A DNA stretch of 64,000 nucleotides, taken from contig NZ_CP070496.1 in the NCBI RefSeq assembly GCF_016925535.1, positions 868,001-932,000 of the forward strand, read 5' to 3'. Positions 17,399-27,409 of this stretch are shown here, one piece after another. Within the stretch, counting starts at the first letter, position 1, and each line of letters begins with the position of its first letter. A model generated the notes under the pieces. It saw nothing but the letters and a program-made list of their open reading frames with translations, had not been told where the DNA came from and did not search any database. This DNA comes from Natronoglycomyces albus (GTDB taxonomy: Bacteria; Actinomycetota; Actinomycetes; Mycobacteriales; Micromonosporaceae). The position numbers and the translations under genes are program-made.

Positions 17399-20300
17399 GT
17401 GCGTAACCCCCTCAGTTCCACTGTGCCTTTGGACGGCCGTTCGGGCCTTTTGCAGCCCAAGTATTCCCTGGGCGATCGGCTGCGAGAGAGCATGACTGTG
17501 TTCTCCGCAGCGTTGGTTGCCGTCGTGCTGATTGTGGTTTTCCCTTTGCCGTTCCTTACCGATGAGGGTGAGCGTTCTGCCCCGACGGTGCCGTCAGTAC
17601 CTGTCGAAGACATCGGGGCCATAAGCCCTGACATGGCCGATACGGATTCCTGGCAGGGAGCGGATGCTGCCGCATGGCCGAGCGAGGAGGCGTTTTCGCT
17701 GCGAAGTGAGAATGGGTCCCAGTCCCGTTCGCACCGTTTCTCTACCTTGAATAGGCAACAGGCGACCGATGCCGGTTTCGCAGGCCCAGTCGTGGTGGCC
17801 CAGGGGCTACAAGGTGACGACGAGTTGACCTTCGAGGTCGACTATTCGGGATTTGCTCAATTGTATGGCGGTGGTTGGGCTGACCGGCTGACCGTAAGTG
17901 CCCTCATCGATTGCCAGATGGTCCGCGACCACCGTTCGGACTGTGAGCCAGTATCTGAGGTTAGTGTTTCGAAAGACCGTGTGGGCCAATCGTTGACCGC
18001 CACGGTGGGCCAGGGTTGGGGCAGCGCGGACAACCACGACGTGACGTTTGCGGTATCCGCGGCTGATTCTGGAGAGAGCGGATCATGGACCGCTACCGAC
18101 CTCGCACCGTCGGGCACTTGGTCCCACGGTGGGTCCTCGGGAGGTTTCACTCATTCGTATGCGACCAGAACTCCTCCCTCTATTGGCCCGGTCCCCGAGG
18201 TTGGGCTCAGCTACAGCAGCCAATCACATGATGGCCGGACATCGGGCTCCAATAACCAGGCATCATGGATTGGCGATGGCTGGAACTACGATCCTGGCTT
18301 TATCGAACGTACCTATACGCCATGTGCGCGCGATGATGAGGACGGCAACAACGCCGACCACCCGTCAGGAGATCTGTGTTGGGACGGTGACTCACCTTCG
18401 TTGACTTTGTCTCTCAACGGTGGAGCACAGAGCCTGGTGCTTGACGATGCCACGGGGCAGTGGCGTACGGCCAGTGATGCGAATTGGCGCATCCAACATC
18501 GTGGTTCGCCTGCAAGCTCCGGCAGCGGAACAACCGAACGGTGGATCGTGACGCTGCCAGACGGCACGAGATATTTCTTCGCCGGGGAGGCCTCGTCCTC
18601 TTCTTCGCGGTGGACGGTGCCAGTGTATGGAAATCATTCTGGCGAACCGTGTTACCAGTCGAATGACTTCGAAGGATCGCGGTGTAATCAAGCTTATCGG
18701 TGGATGCTCGATAAGATTATCGATGTTCACGGAAACATGGCCCGGTTCTATTACGACACCGAAACCGGACACTATGCTGCAGCGGCTGACCAGGACAACC
18801 GTGTGTCCTATACGCGTTCCGGGTGGCCAACAAAAATCGAATACGGACTGCGAAGCGACGATTCTTCCATCAAACCGACCGGACGTGTCCTCTTCGATAT
18901 CACTGATCGCTGCCTGGAAGACTGCTACGACTCATCGGATGAGCCTAAGCCCGAATCCTGGCCCGACACACCATGGGACTTGGCGTGCGAGGGCACACCG
19001 TGTGAACAGTTTAGCCCTAGTTTCTTCAGTACGAAAAAGCTGGAAAAGATCTCGACCCAGGTACGTACCGGCAGCAGCTTCACCAACGTTGATTCATGGG
19101 AACTTCGTCATGAGTTCAAGGATTACGGTGATGACTCTCAGGTTGTCCTGTGGTTGGCGGGTATTACCCATACGGGCCACTTCGGCGGTACCGCCTCAGT
19201 ACCTGAGGTCACGTTTAGCTCTGAGTGGCTAGCCAACCGGGTCGAGACCGACGCGGGTATACCGTCGATCTGGCGACCGCGTATTAAGGGGATTCTCTCC
19301 GAGACGGGAGGTCTCACCGAGGTATCCTATTCGGATCGTGAATGCACACGAACCAATCTGCCTCAGTCCGATCACAACAACACGAAGCGCTGTTATCCGG
19401 TGTGGTGGACACCGCCGGGGTTGGACGAACCCGAAAAGGACTGGTTCCACAAGTACGTCATCGACTCGGTGATCGCTACCGATACCGTTGGTGGATCGCC
19501 AGAGGTCTACACCTTCTATGAATACTCCACCGACGGTGGCGGCACCGATGTCCTCTGGGCATGGGATGACAGCGAATTCAGCGACGAGGATCATCGCACC
19601 TACAACCAGTGGCGCGGATACACCCAGGTAGCCACCGTTATTGGTGACCCCTTCTACAACAACCAGTTGCGGTCCCACACCCGTCACTACCGAGGAATGG
19701 ACGGCCAACCGCTACCCAACGGCGGAAAGCGAAGTGTGTCGGTCACCGACTCAGAAGGAAACTCCGTGACCGACCACCGGGCGCTAGCGGGCCAAGTGTG
19801 GGAGACGGCCTCCTATGATGGCAACTCCATAGTGTCATCGAAGACCACACGATTTTGGACCAACAAGACCGCCACCCGTAGCCACGAGGGCGGCGACATC
19901 GAAGCGTGGATGGTAGCCCCGTCTCGCGAAGACAGCCGGCAACGCCTCAACAGCAACACTTGGCAACGAGCCCAATCGCGCACCGACTACGACCAATATG
20001 GCCGCCCCACGACCTCCCATGACATCGGCGACCTCGCCGCTGATGACCAACGTTGCACCCGGACCTGGTACGCCACCAACACCAGCGCATGGATATTTGA
20101 GAGCATTCGCCGCACCGAGACCGTGGCAGTCGCTTGTGGGGCCACGGTCAGTAGGCCTGATGATGTCCTGGCGGACTCCCGAATCTACTACGACGGCAAC
20201 ACCAGCCTGACCGCCTCACCAACCCGGGGACTACCCACCCGTGTGGATACTTTGGTGGATTGGGACGACGGACCCCAGTTCATCACCGAGGCCACCACCA

Positions 20301-23300
20301 TCTATGACAGTCAGGGCCGCCCCATTGAGGCAACCGATGCCACGGGAGCAACAACCACCAGCCAGTACGTGCCCAGTACCGGAGGGCCAGTAACCCAAAC
20401 CACCGTGACGAACCCACTGGGGCACACCTCACGAACTGAACTCCATGTCGCTTGGGGCCAACCCCAACGCACCATCGACCACAACGGGGGCGTCACCGAA
20501 GCTGCATACGACCCACTCGGTCGTGTCACCGACGTATGGCTGCCAAACCGCAACCGCGGCAACCAAACCCCCAATAAGTCCTTCGAATACCTTATTCGTG
20601 GCAATGGCGCTACCGCCGTGACAACGAAGACGATGGTGGCGGGGGAACACTATGTCACCAGCATCGAACTCTACGACGGCATGCTGCGCCCACGGCAAAC
20701 ACAGGTTCAAACTCACGGGGGACGCCTCGTCACTCAAACCCAGTACGACTCACGTGGGCTCGTCGTGGTCGATTCAGGGGCCACCTTCAACAATGAATCC
20801 GGCCCCACGACCAACCTGGTAGCCGTCGAACGCACCAACGATATCTCTCGTACCGAACTCGAATACGACCTCGCGGGCCGCGTCACCGATGAAATCTTTC
20901 TCATCAAAGATGTCGAACAGTGGCGCACGAGAATGCAATACGGTGGTCATAGTTCGGCATGGATGGTGCGAATGACCCCTCCGGAAGGGGCCACTCCGAC
21001 CGCCGAACTCACCGACGCACGCGGCAACCTCATCGAACTACGCGAATACCAAGGCAGTACCCCCAGCGGCCAATATGACGCCACTACCTACACATACACC
21101 CCGGCCGGTCACCTTGAGACAGTCACCGACTCCGAGTCAAACACCTGGTCGTTCGAATACGACATAGCAGGCCGCAATACCGCAACCGACGACCCAGACG
21201 CCGGAAGGTCAACCCACACCTACAACGACGCCGGACAAGTACTGACCTCAAAGGACGCTCGCGGCATAGAGCTGCACTACACCTACGATCAGCTCAACCG
21301 ACAAACAGAAATGTGGGAAGGGCCCGTCCAGACAGGCCAACTCCTGGCCGAGTGGACCTTCGACACCGCCACCAACGGCATCGGCCTACCAGCAACCGCA
21401 ACGACATGGATAGACGGCGAAGCATGGGTCGAAGAAATCGGCCGATACGACGAGGCCGGCCGCGTCATGCAAAACCACTGGCACCTTCCTGATACAGCAG
21501 GAGCGCTAGCGGGCAGCCACTGGAGAGCCACCACCTATCACGTCGATGGGTCAATCAACACCACCCGCAGCAGCGGTATAGGACAACTTCGCCCCGAGAC
21601 GATGATCTATGGCTACAACGAACTGGGCCAACCCACCCGCACAGCCGGAACCGGCCCAGACTTCGGAGCCGGAAAAGTCTATGTCGACGCCGTCGAATAC
21701 TCCCCCTATGGACAGCTGCTTCAAAGAACGCTGGGCGACCCCAACGACATCGGCGGAAGCACAGGCCAAGTCACACAAACGTGGGAATTCGAAGAAGGAA
21801 CCCATCGGCGAGCCGCTTTCTGGCTGGACAAAGACTCACCGGGCGAATACGACGGAACCAGACACTCGGTAGCAGCGCTTACCTACGAGTACGACCAATC
21901 GGGCAACGTTCTCTCCGTTGCCGATGACGCCACCCACGTATCGATGAGCCCTGAACGACAGTGCTTTCAATACGACCACCTGCAACGCATCACCGCCGCA
22001 TGGAGCCAATCAGGTATTGGCGACTGCCTGGCCAGCCCGACATCAGCAGACATCGGTGGACCGGCTCCATACTGGTCGAGCTACACCTACGACTCCACCG
22101 GGAACCGCACCAGCGAAACCCAATGGGGACCAAACGGCGAGACCATCCACGAATATGCCTTCCCCAACGATGGGGCGCAACCACACACATTGCAAGAAGT
22201 CCTCCGCACCGGAGCTGATGAAGGGCGCTCGGTATACACCTACGACGATTCGGGTAACACCACCTCGATCGACCGAGACGGTGACCTGACCATCCTCGCC
22301 TGGGGGCCAACCGGGCGAGTCGAAAAAGCCGAGAACGGCGAAGAAACAACCCGATTCATCGACACCATCGCCGGTGAACGACTCATGCGCATCGACCCCG
22401 ACGGGTCAAGTACCGCATGGCTTGCCGAATACGAAGTCAACATCAAAAGTGACGGGGCCCTATCGGTCACTCGCTACTACCACCACGCAGGTGACGTGAT
22501 CGCCACCCGAGCCGACCGAGGCGACATTGTCTGGATGGCCGGTGACCACCATGGCACCGCCCTGTGGTCGATCAACGGCTTCAGCATGATCGCCCAAACC
22601 CGGCGTATGGACCCCTTCGGAAACCAACGCGGCGACACACCCACCGCCTGGCCCGACCAACGTGGATTCATCGGCGGAATCGACAACGAACACCTCGGAC
22701 TCACCACAATCGGGGCACGCGAATACGAACCAGCCACCGGGCGATTCATCTCCGTAGACCCCATCGCCACGTTCTGGAACCCCCAACAGCTCAACGGCTA
22801 TGCCTATGCGGACAACTCACCGATCACCAAGTCCGACCCGACAGGACTATGCGCCGAATGCATATACTTCGCCAACCCCGATGGCGGAACCATCTTCCTG
22901 GCCCCCACCGCACCACGCAAGAGCGGACCGGGACCAAAACCACCAGCACCAAGCTGCATGGAAGAATTTTGCCCAACCGTTGATACATCGGGCAGCCAAT
23001 GGACAAACTGGCAATGGGGAGACCAAAAAGGCTGCAGCACAGTAGGCCAAGATGTCAGCCAATTCGGCGAATGCCTCCCACCAGTGCCAGTAGACGCGCA
23101 AGAAGACGACTTCCTCTTCGCTTTGTACTGTGGTCAGTACGGTATGCCAACCGACCAGTGCGAGTGGATGGCAAACCACTACTTCAACCTGTCCTTTAGC
23201 AAGGTCGGAGAGATTGCCGATGAGATCATCTCTGACCTGATTGGCATTACCGATATTAAGGAATGTGCCAGTGGTGACTGGAGTTCGTGTGCTTGGGCAG

Positions 23301-24160
23301 CTCTCAACGTCATCCCCATCGGTAGGCTAGCCGGATACATCGGCAAAGCCGTCAGTGCTGTGCCTTGGCCATGGGTCAACCGTGCCTGTCGCAGCTTTGT
23401 GGCTGGCACTCTGGTGCTCATGGCTGATGGCTCGGTGAAACCCATCGAGCTGGTGAAATCCGGCCATGAGGTTCTGGCTGCCGATGTGCTGACCGGGCAG
23501 ACCGAGCCCGCAGTTGTCTCTGAGGTTCACGAAACCCCCGAATCGGTTCGCAACCTCGTTACCATCACCACGGGTTCACCTGATGCCGAGACTGTATCCG
23601 AGGAGATCACAGCTACGGCCGGTCACGCCTTCTGGGCCATAGACGACCCCGCGGACGCGGAGGCGACTGATGGCTATTGGGCACCGGCGCGCGACCTCGC
23701 AGCCGGGGCGTGGATCAAGACCTCTTCGGGGTCTTGGACACAAGCGGCCCAGGTAGAGCATCATGAGACCACAACCACTACCCACAGCCTCACCGTCGAA
23801 TCACTCCACACCTTCTACGTCGTCAGTGGCGAGAACAACCTCCTCAACCACAACTGTAAACCAGCCAATACCATCAGGGAGGACTTGAGAAATCTTGGTA
23901 ATGGGAACAGTAAAGGTACTAAACTTGCTAAAACTGAAGACGAGCTTAGAGGGCTCTTCAATAGGTGGGTGGGTGACGATGCCGTAAACATAACTCCTGA
24001 CAGTATGGGCGCCGGCGATTCAATGTGGAGACTGTCTGATGGCACCCAAATTAAGTGGCGGTCAGGTTCCACAAGTGGAGGTGCCACCATCGAATATCTG
24101 CTAGGTGATTCTACATCGAAGAAAAGCAAGTGGAAGAGAGTGCATATTGAGGGTGGATGA
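17399..24160 (+). CDS. RHS-repeat polymorphic toxin with Hint pretoxin domain and 100-residue toxin tail
   Basis: 2253 residues. A hydrophobic signal/anchor lies at residues about 35-53. A long RHS/YD-repeat shell follows, with many GRxT/YDxxG repeats, ending at the RHS core (GAREYEPATGRFISVDPI near residue 1775 and SPITKSDPTGL). Residues 1997-2153 are a Hint (intein/hedgehog-type) self-cleaving domain, beginning at Cys in CRSFVAGTLVLMADGSVKPI and ending in HNC. The last 100 residues are the toxin. They contain LSDGTQIKWRSGSTSGGATI and end WKRVHI, a pattern seen in small RNase-type (BECR-like) toxins; that assignment is tentative. Base composition becomes AT-richer at the Hint/tail junction (about 23868), typical of swapped tails. 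Confidence 0.9.
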   Translation: MRNPLSSTVPLDGRSGLLQPKYSLGDRLRESMTVFSAALVAVVLIVVFPLPFLTDEGERSAPTVPSVPVEDIGAISPDMADTDSWQGADAAAWPSEEAFSLRSENGSQSRSHRFSTLNRQQATDAGFAGPVVVAQGLQGDDELTFEVDYSGFAQLYGGGWADRLTVSALIDCQMVRDHRSDCEPVSEVSVSKDRVGQSLTATVGQGWGSADNHDVTFAVSAADSGESGSWTATDLAPSGTWSHGGSSGGFTHSYATRTPPSIGPVPEVGLSYSSQSHDGRTSGSNNQASWIGDGWNYDPGFIERTYTPCARDDEDGNNADHPSGDLCWDGDSPSLTLSLNGGAQSLVLDDATGQWRTASDANWRIQHRGSPASSGSGTTERWIVTLPDGTRYFFAGEASSSSSRWTVPVYGNHSGEPCYQSNDFEGSRCNQAYRWMLDKIIDVHGNMARFYYDTETGHYAAAADQDNRVSYTRSGWPTKIEYGLRSDDSSIKPTGRVLFDITDRCLEDCYDSSDEPKPESWPDTPWDLACEGTPCEQFSPSFFSTKKLEKISTQVRTGSSFTNVDSWELRHEFKDYGDDSQVVLWLAGITHTGHFGGTASVPEVTFSSEWLANRVETDAGIPSIWRPRIKGILSETGGLTEVSYSDRECTRTNLPQSDHNNTKRCYPVWWTPPGLDEPEKDWFHKYVIDSVIATDTVGGSPEVYTFYEYSTDGGGTDVLWAWDDSEFSDEDHRTYNQWRGYTQVATVIGDPFYNNQLRSHTRHYRGMDGQPLPNGGKRSVSVTDSEGNSVTDHRALAGQVWETASYDGNSIVSSKTTRFWTNKTATRSHEGGDIEAWMVAPSREDSRQRLNSNTWQRAQSRTDYDQYGRPTTSHDIGDLAADDQRCTRTWYATNTSAWIFESIRRTETVAVACGATVSRPDDVLADSRIYYDGNTSLTASPTRGLPTRVDTLVDWDDGPQFITEATTIYDSQGRPIEATDATGATTTSQYVPSTGGPVTQTTVTNPLGHTSRTELHVAWGQPQRTIDHNGGVTEAAYDPLGRVTDVWLPNRNRGNQTPNKSFEYLIRGNGATAVTTKTMVAGEHYVTSIELYDGMLRPRQTQVQTHGGRLVTQTQYDSRGLVVVDSGATFNNESGPTTNLVAVERTNDISRTELEYDLAGRVTDEIFLIKDVEQWRTRMQYGGHSSAWMVRMTPPEGATPTAELTDARGNLIELREYQGSTPSGQYDATTYTYTPAGHLETVTDSESNTWSFEYDIAGRNTATDDPDAGRSTHTYNDAGQVLTSKDARGIELHYTYDQLNRQTEMWEGPVQTGQLLAEWTFDTATNGIGLPATATTWIDGEAWVEEIGRYDEAGRVMQNHWHLPDTAGALAGSHWRATTYHVDGSINTTRSSGIGQLRPETMIYGYNELGQPTRTAGTGPDFGAGKVYVDAVEYSPYGQLLQRTLGDPNDIGGSTGQVTQTWEFEEGTHRRAAFWLDKDSPGEYDGTRHSVAALTYEYDQSGNVLSVADDATHVSMSPERQCFQYDHLQRITAAWSQSGIGDCLASPTSADIGGPAPYWSSYTYDSTGNRTSETQWGPNGETIHEYAFPNDGAQPHTLQEVLRTGADEGRSVYTYDDSGNTTSIDRDGDLTILAWGPTGRVEKAENGEETTRFIDTIAGERLMRIDPDGSSTAWLAEYEVNIKSDGALSVTRYYHHAGDVIATRADRGDIVWMAGDHHGTALWSINGFSMIAQTRRMDPFGNQRGDTPTAWPDQRGFIGGIDNEHLGLTTIGAREYEPATGRFISVDPIATFWNPQQLNGYAYADNSPITKSDPTGLCAECIYFANPDGGTIFLAPTAPRKSGPGPKPPAPSCMEEFCPTVDTSGSQWTNWQWGDQKGCSTVGQDVSQFGECLPPVPVDAQEDDFLFALYCGQYGMPTDQCEWMANHYFNLSFSKVGEIADEIISDLIGITDIKECASGDWSSCAWAALNVIPIGRLAGYIGKAVSAVPWPWVNRACRSFVAGTLVLMADGSVKPIELVKSGHEVLAADVLTGQTEPAVVSEVHETPESVRNLVTITTGSPDAETVSEEITATAGHAFWAIDDPADAEATDGYWAPARDLAAGAWIKTSSGSWTQAAQVEHHETTTTTHSLTVESLHTFYVVSGENNLLNHNCKPANTIREDLRNLGNGNSKGTKLAKTEDELRGLFNRWVGDDAVNITPDSMGAGDSMWRLSDGTQIKWRSGSTSGGATIEYLLGDSTSKKSKWKRVHIEGG

Positions 24161-25094
24161 TCAGTTTGATCTGAAAATCCAATATGGAATACTGGAAACT
24201 GCGGTTGTTGATTGGGTTGCTTCGTCGGAAGCTGTCGGGATCGTCTCGTACATCGCGGCTTTGTCGCGTTGGGGTGCCTACATCCGTGTACGAGAGCCGG
24301 TGAGTTCTTACATCCGTGATTGTGGGAATGCGGATTCGACGTACTCCATGCTGGATGTATGGTCAGCTCAGCAAGCATTCCGTGTGGTTAAGAAGATGCT
24401 GGTTGAGGGGCTGGTCAGGATTGGTGATGGCACCCCGTTCAAAGAATGGAATGGAGACGTAGAGCAGCACCTGTCCCGAATAGATACGATTATTGATGAA
24501 CTGCCAGAAGGGGCGGAACACCTATCATGGTTCTATTTGGATATCACTCCTCGTGGATTTCAATGTTATCTCAGGCACTTCGTTCGGGTCGCAGCGAAGA
24601 TTATTGTTCGACAAGGAGCCCACAGGGCTTTGAGCATTTGGGATGTGGAGTTTGCTGTCCGAAACGTAATAGGTGAATATACTGAAGAGGAAGAAGCAAG
24701 AGTCGAAGGACTGGACGAAGGGATAATATATAAGCAGATTTTCAACAATATGAGGCTGGATGAGAATTCGGTTCAAGCCGCAGTCTCAAGAGCAAATGAT
24801 GGCTGGTGGCTAAAGAATAGAGTAGAGACAGTAAGTCGAGTGATTGAATGCCTAAACTTTATGAGCCTTGAACGGCTACTGGAATTGTCGATACAAGGAA
24901 ATCGCATTGATGTAATTGATGCAGCTGAAGTCCGCAGCAATAGTGAAGCTGTGCAGTGGCTTGAAGAAATGGGTCGGCATCTCTCAATTGTAGTATCGGA
25001 TAAAGGAAAGAATCTATCCGAGATCTTCAAAATAGAGCCAAATGAAGTATTCTATAGTTACATGTTTTCAGAGTACAAAAGTGAACTTAAATAA
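24153..25094 (+). CDS. Candidate immunity protein for the RHS toxin tail
   Basis: About 313 residues, overlapping the RHS stop codon. GTG 24153 or TTG 24147 are the likely starts; an earlier in-frame GTG at 24105 would overlap the toxin further. It is soluble, rich in aromatic and acidic residues and mostly helical, with no recognised family motif. It is far larger than usual immunity proteins (100-200 residues), so it may carry an extra domain. It is AT-rich like the toxin tail, which supports joint acquisition. Position directly after the toxin is the main evidence. Confidence 0.6.
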   Translation: MDDQFDLKIQYGILETAVVDWVASSEAVGIVSYIAALSRWGAYIRVREPVSSYIRDCGNADSTYSMLDVWSAQQAFRVVKKMLVEGLVRIGDGTPFKEWNGDVEQHLSRIDTIIDELPEGAEHLSWFYLDITPRGFQCYLRHFVRVAAKIIVRQGAHRALSIWDVEFAVRNVIGEYTEEEEARVEGLDEGIIYKQIFNNMRLDENSVQAAVSRANDGWWLKNRVETVSRVIECLNFMSLERLLELSIQGNRIDVIDAAEVRSNSEAVQWLEEMGRHLSIVVSDKGKNLSEIFKIEPNEVFYSYMFSEYKSELK

Positions 25095-25110
25095 GTCTTG
25101 TGGAATAGAT

Positions 25111-25470
25111 CCGGTAGCTTCTGGACTTGTGGGAAGAACGCGGTCACTTCGTTGCGCATCTGGTTGATATCGTTTACGGTCTGGTCGCCTAGACTCTGTT
25201 AGGCCAGCGTCAACAAGGCATGGCGTCCCTCGCCCAGCTGCCTCCAACGCGACCGGATTACCTCCCGGCGGGAACGGATGAGACAAGCAACAACGGCAAG
25301 GGTTCGACTCGACAACGGCAACGCAGCCTGATAGAAAAGCACCTGAAGCTCCTGGAAGCGACTTGTTTCGACGCCTGTTGTTCTACCAGGAGCCTTTCCA
25401 ATGCCCCACAACAGGACCACCTACCAACCTAGCTACCCACCACACGCTCACGATGAAATTAGCTCACTGA
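25111..25470. repeat. Copy 1 of a degenerate IS-containing repeat
   Basis: About 300 bases (25111-25415) nearly identical to 27410-27714. Its last part (about 25350-25470) also matches 28580-28682, including a shared downstream flank with ACGATGAAAT. It contains an IS5-like transposase fragment on the minus strand and a possible IS end at about 25387-25420. It sits directly after the RHS immunity gene. Confidence 0.75.
25199..25420 (-). pseudogene. N-terminal fragment of an IS5-like DDE transposase
   Basis: The frame reads LFYQAALPLSSRTL, then RSRWRQLGEGRHALL, the N-terminal helical region of actinobacterial IS5-family transposases, normally LSxRTL...RWRxLxPGRQALLVLA. It stops at LTLA, just before the helix-turn-helix, and none of the DDE catalytic core follows. 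A similar fragment is in the copy at 27410-27714. Confidence 0.6.
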
Positions 25471-25529
25471 GTCCGCTGGTGGACCGAAGCGCCCTTTGCG
25501 GTCGTCTCCTGTTATTTGCGGTGGCGTCG

Positions 25530-25775
25530 CTACACATCGCGGTAGGAGTAACCGTAGCTTTCGTTCTTGCCGTACTTTATGTCCTCTAGGGCAACGCTGT
25601 ACCCAAACTCGACTGCTGCTTTGATTAGCTCAATGGTGTGTGGACAGGGGCGTTTGGCAGCGTCATTGGCAATCGCAGCGGCTTCGTCAGCAGCGATTCC
25701 CGACAGCCTGAAGAGAGTGGAGGGATCTGCTTTTTTAATGGCATCGGAGATAGCTGTTAGTACGGTGTCGTCCAT
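25530..25775 (-). CDS. Small helical protein of unknown function
   Basis: 81 residues from ATG 25775, with AAAGGA eight bases upstream, which decides this start over a longer frame from 25919. The protein starts MDDTVLTAISDAIKKADPST, is Ala-rich and helical, and ends in a Tyr/Gly-rich tail. No family is recognised. It is the only convincing minus-strand gene in the toxin-tail array and could be an orphan immunity gene. Confidence 0.5.
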   Translation of the reverse strand: MDDTVLTAISDAIKKADPSTLFRLSGIAADEAAAIANDAAKRPCPHTIELIKAAVEFGYSVALEDIKYGKNESYGYSYRDV

Positions 25776-26013
25776 TCGCCGGTTCCTTTGGCGGTAGTTT
25801 CGAAAACAGTGGCGCAACCCTAATATTGGACGAGAATATCGGTGCGCCGCGAGGCAAAGTCTGGTATCCGACAAGCTAGGTACGGTTAGTTTACGCTTCG
25901 GGACTGTACAGCTTGACAATCGCGTGTCCGTGCGCGCAGGCTCTCAGTAGCGGTCTATTGTCCACAAGCGGCGTATATCGGCTGCGCTCCCGGCCACGTC
26001 TGGATCTTTGTCC

Positions 26014-26187
26014 GGGCTGTGGACGCAACCGGGTCTTACCCCATCTCCTGATCGATCTCCAAGGGGTGAGCCCGCGAAGCTGTCAGAGGCGAGCGCGAAA
26101 AACCGTGCGATCACACGGGAGAACGAGACGGCAAAAACCTTGGCGAAGGCCGGGTACGACATCCAACAGAACCCACCGCCCAACGAG
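26014..26187 (+). pseudogene. Broken copy of the CdiA-C-type toxin linker and domain start
   Basis: 174 bases closely matching 10603-10776 without indels. They encode the Pro/Ser linker and the first 40 or so residues of the toxin domain (NRAITRENETAKTLAKAGYD, NPPPNE), then diverge and stop at 26230. The catalytic part and the N-terminal coiled coil are missing. Confidence 0.85.
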
Positions 26188-26274
26188 CTAAAGGGATGTA
26201 TCACTGGATCATCGAAACTGATAACAGTATAAAACACAGGCTATTTGATCCGAGGCTAAAGAACTGGTAAGCAT

Positions 26275-26649
26275 ATGGCATCATTTATTCAGGGAATAAT
26301 GCATAAAAAAATCCCTCGAAGCTATCGTGAGGAATCGTTTGATTTGAGTGACATAGCGGGCGTGGCATATTATTGTTATCCGGCTGTGTACGCTAGGTCA
26401 ATACTTTGTCACCTGGTGGAGCAGGGGTTCTCAGTCGCGGGAGGGGACGTATGGATCCGTGACGACAGCGGCTTCTATCCTGGATATGATAATTGGTCTA
26501 TCGAAACTGAGGAGGACTATACCTCGAAGGAACGTATTCTAAGTCGCGCAGATCCCTGCTTCGATAGGGCGCAGCAGGTAGAGAAAGCGTATGTCACTTT
26601 TGTTGTTAAGGGGCCAGGGAACTGGCATTCAGAGCTCGTGGACGTTTAA
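26275..26649 (+). CDS. Orphan Imm40-like immunity protein
   Basis: 124 residues. The segment GFSVAGGDVWIRDDSGFYPGYDNWSIE resembles the Imm40 immunity family (GGDVY ... YDNWY pattern) and is the strongest clue. It lies 45 bases after the stop of the broken toxin copy, so it may be the immunity partner of a toxin tail now lost. The coding region is AT-richer than the conserved chromosome. Start ATG 26275 lacks a strong ribosome site. Confidence 0.55.
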   Translation: MASFIQGIMHKKIPRSYREESFDLSDIAGVAYYCYPAVYARSILCHLVEQGFSVAGGDVWIRDDSGFYPGYDNWSIETEEDYTSKERILSRADPCFDRAQQVEKAYVTFVVKGPGNWHSELVDV

Positions 26650-26899
26650 GCTGTAATATAGTCGTGATTTGCCGCAGGGCCTTATGGTGAGCGATTCCCA
26701 TGTTATGGGTGTGTGGTGATTATCTCGCGACGCTTAGTGACGCCCTGGAGTGATAGTAAAACAAGATGGATCCACCAAATATTTTCTGGATCCTGTGACA
26801 GGGGAGTTTAGTATTTCCAGAGACAAAAGGTTTGTGATGTACTTTATCTCAGATTCACCGGTTCCGTATTTCAATGATCGGCGCAGAATGGAAATCTAA

Positions 26900-27277
26900 T
26901 TGGACACCACTATCAAGTTCCCGTGTCCGTGTTGTGGTTACATCATCCATGACGACGTAGGTAGCGATGTGATTTGCCTAGTTTGCTGGTGGCAGGATGA
27001 CCCAGTACAGCTTAGATGGCCTACTCTAAGAGGCGGGGCAAACAAGCCCTCACTTGTTGAAGCGCAGAAAAACTATCGCAGTTTTGGTGCATATTGTCAG
27101 AAACCGAAAATTATATCGTTGGCAAGATCTTATGAAAAAACTGAAGAAAAGGAGGAGGGTTTCAGAAATATTGACTTGGAACGGGACAACTTTGAATCCG
27201 AATTCGAAACGACTTCCCCTTGGCCTAATGACTGGTCGACTCTTTACTGGTGGAGAACCACCTATTGGCGTTTGTGA
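26900..27277 (+). CDS. CPCC-family cysteine-rich protein
   Basis: 125 residues. The N-terminus has the defining FPCPCCGY motif, a second IICLVCWW-like cysteine pair, and GGANKPSLVEAQKNYRSFGA, all typical of the cysteine-rich CPCC family. Two CxxC-type pairs could bind zinc. Such proteins often occur in toxin-immunity arrays, as here. TTG 26900 is used because TAA precedes it immediately; GGAAA lies upstream. The function is unknown. Confidence 0.75.
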   Translation: MDTTIKFPCPCCGYIIHDDVGSDVICLVCWWQDDPVQLRWPTLRGGANKPSLVEAQKNYRSFGAYCQKPKIISLARSYEKTEEKEEGFRNIDLERDNFESEFETTSPWPNDWSTLYWWRTTYWRL

Positions 27278-27409
27278 GTATTTACCTTATTTCCTTCGGG
27301 ATGGGTAATACTTGAAGAACCATAGACTCGTGACTACTTTTGATGGGTCAGTTAATGGTTTCGATGTTGTATCGGACGTGTGGGCTTTGGAAGTAGCCTT
27401 GGACTATGG

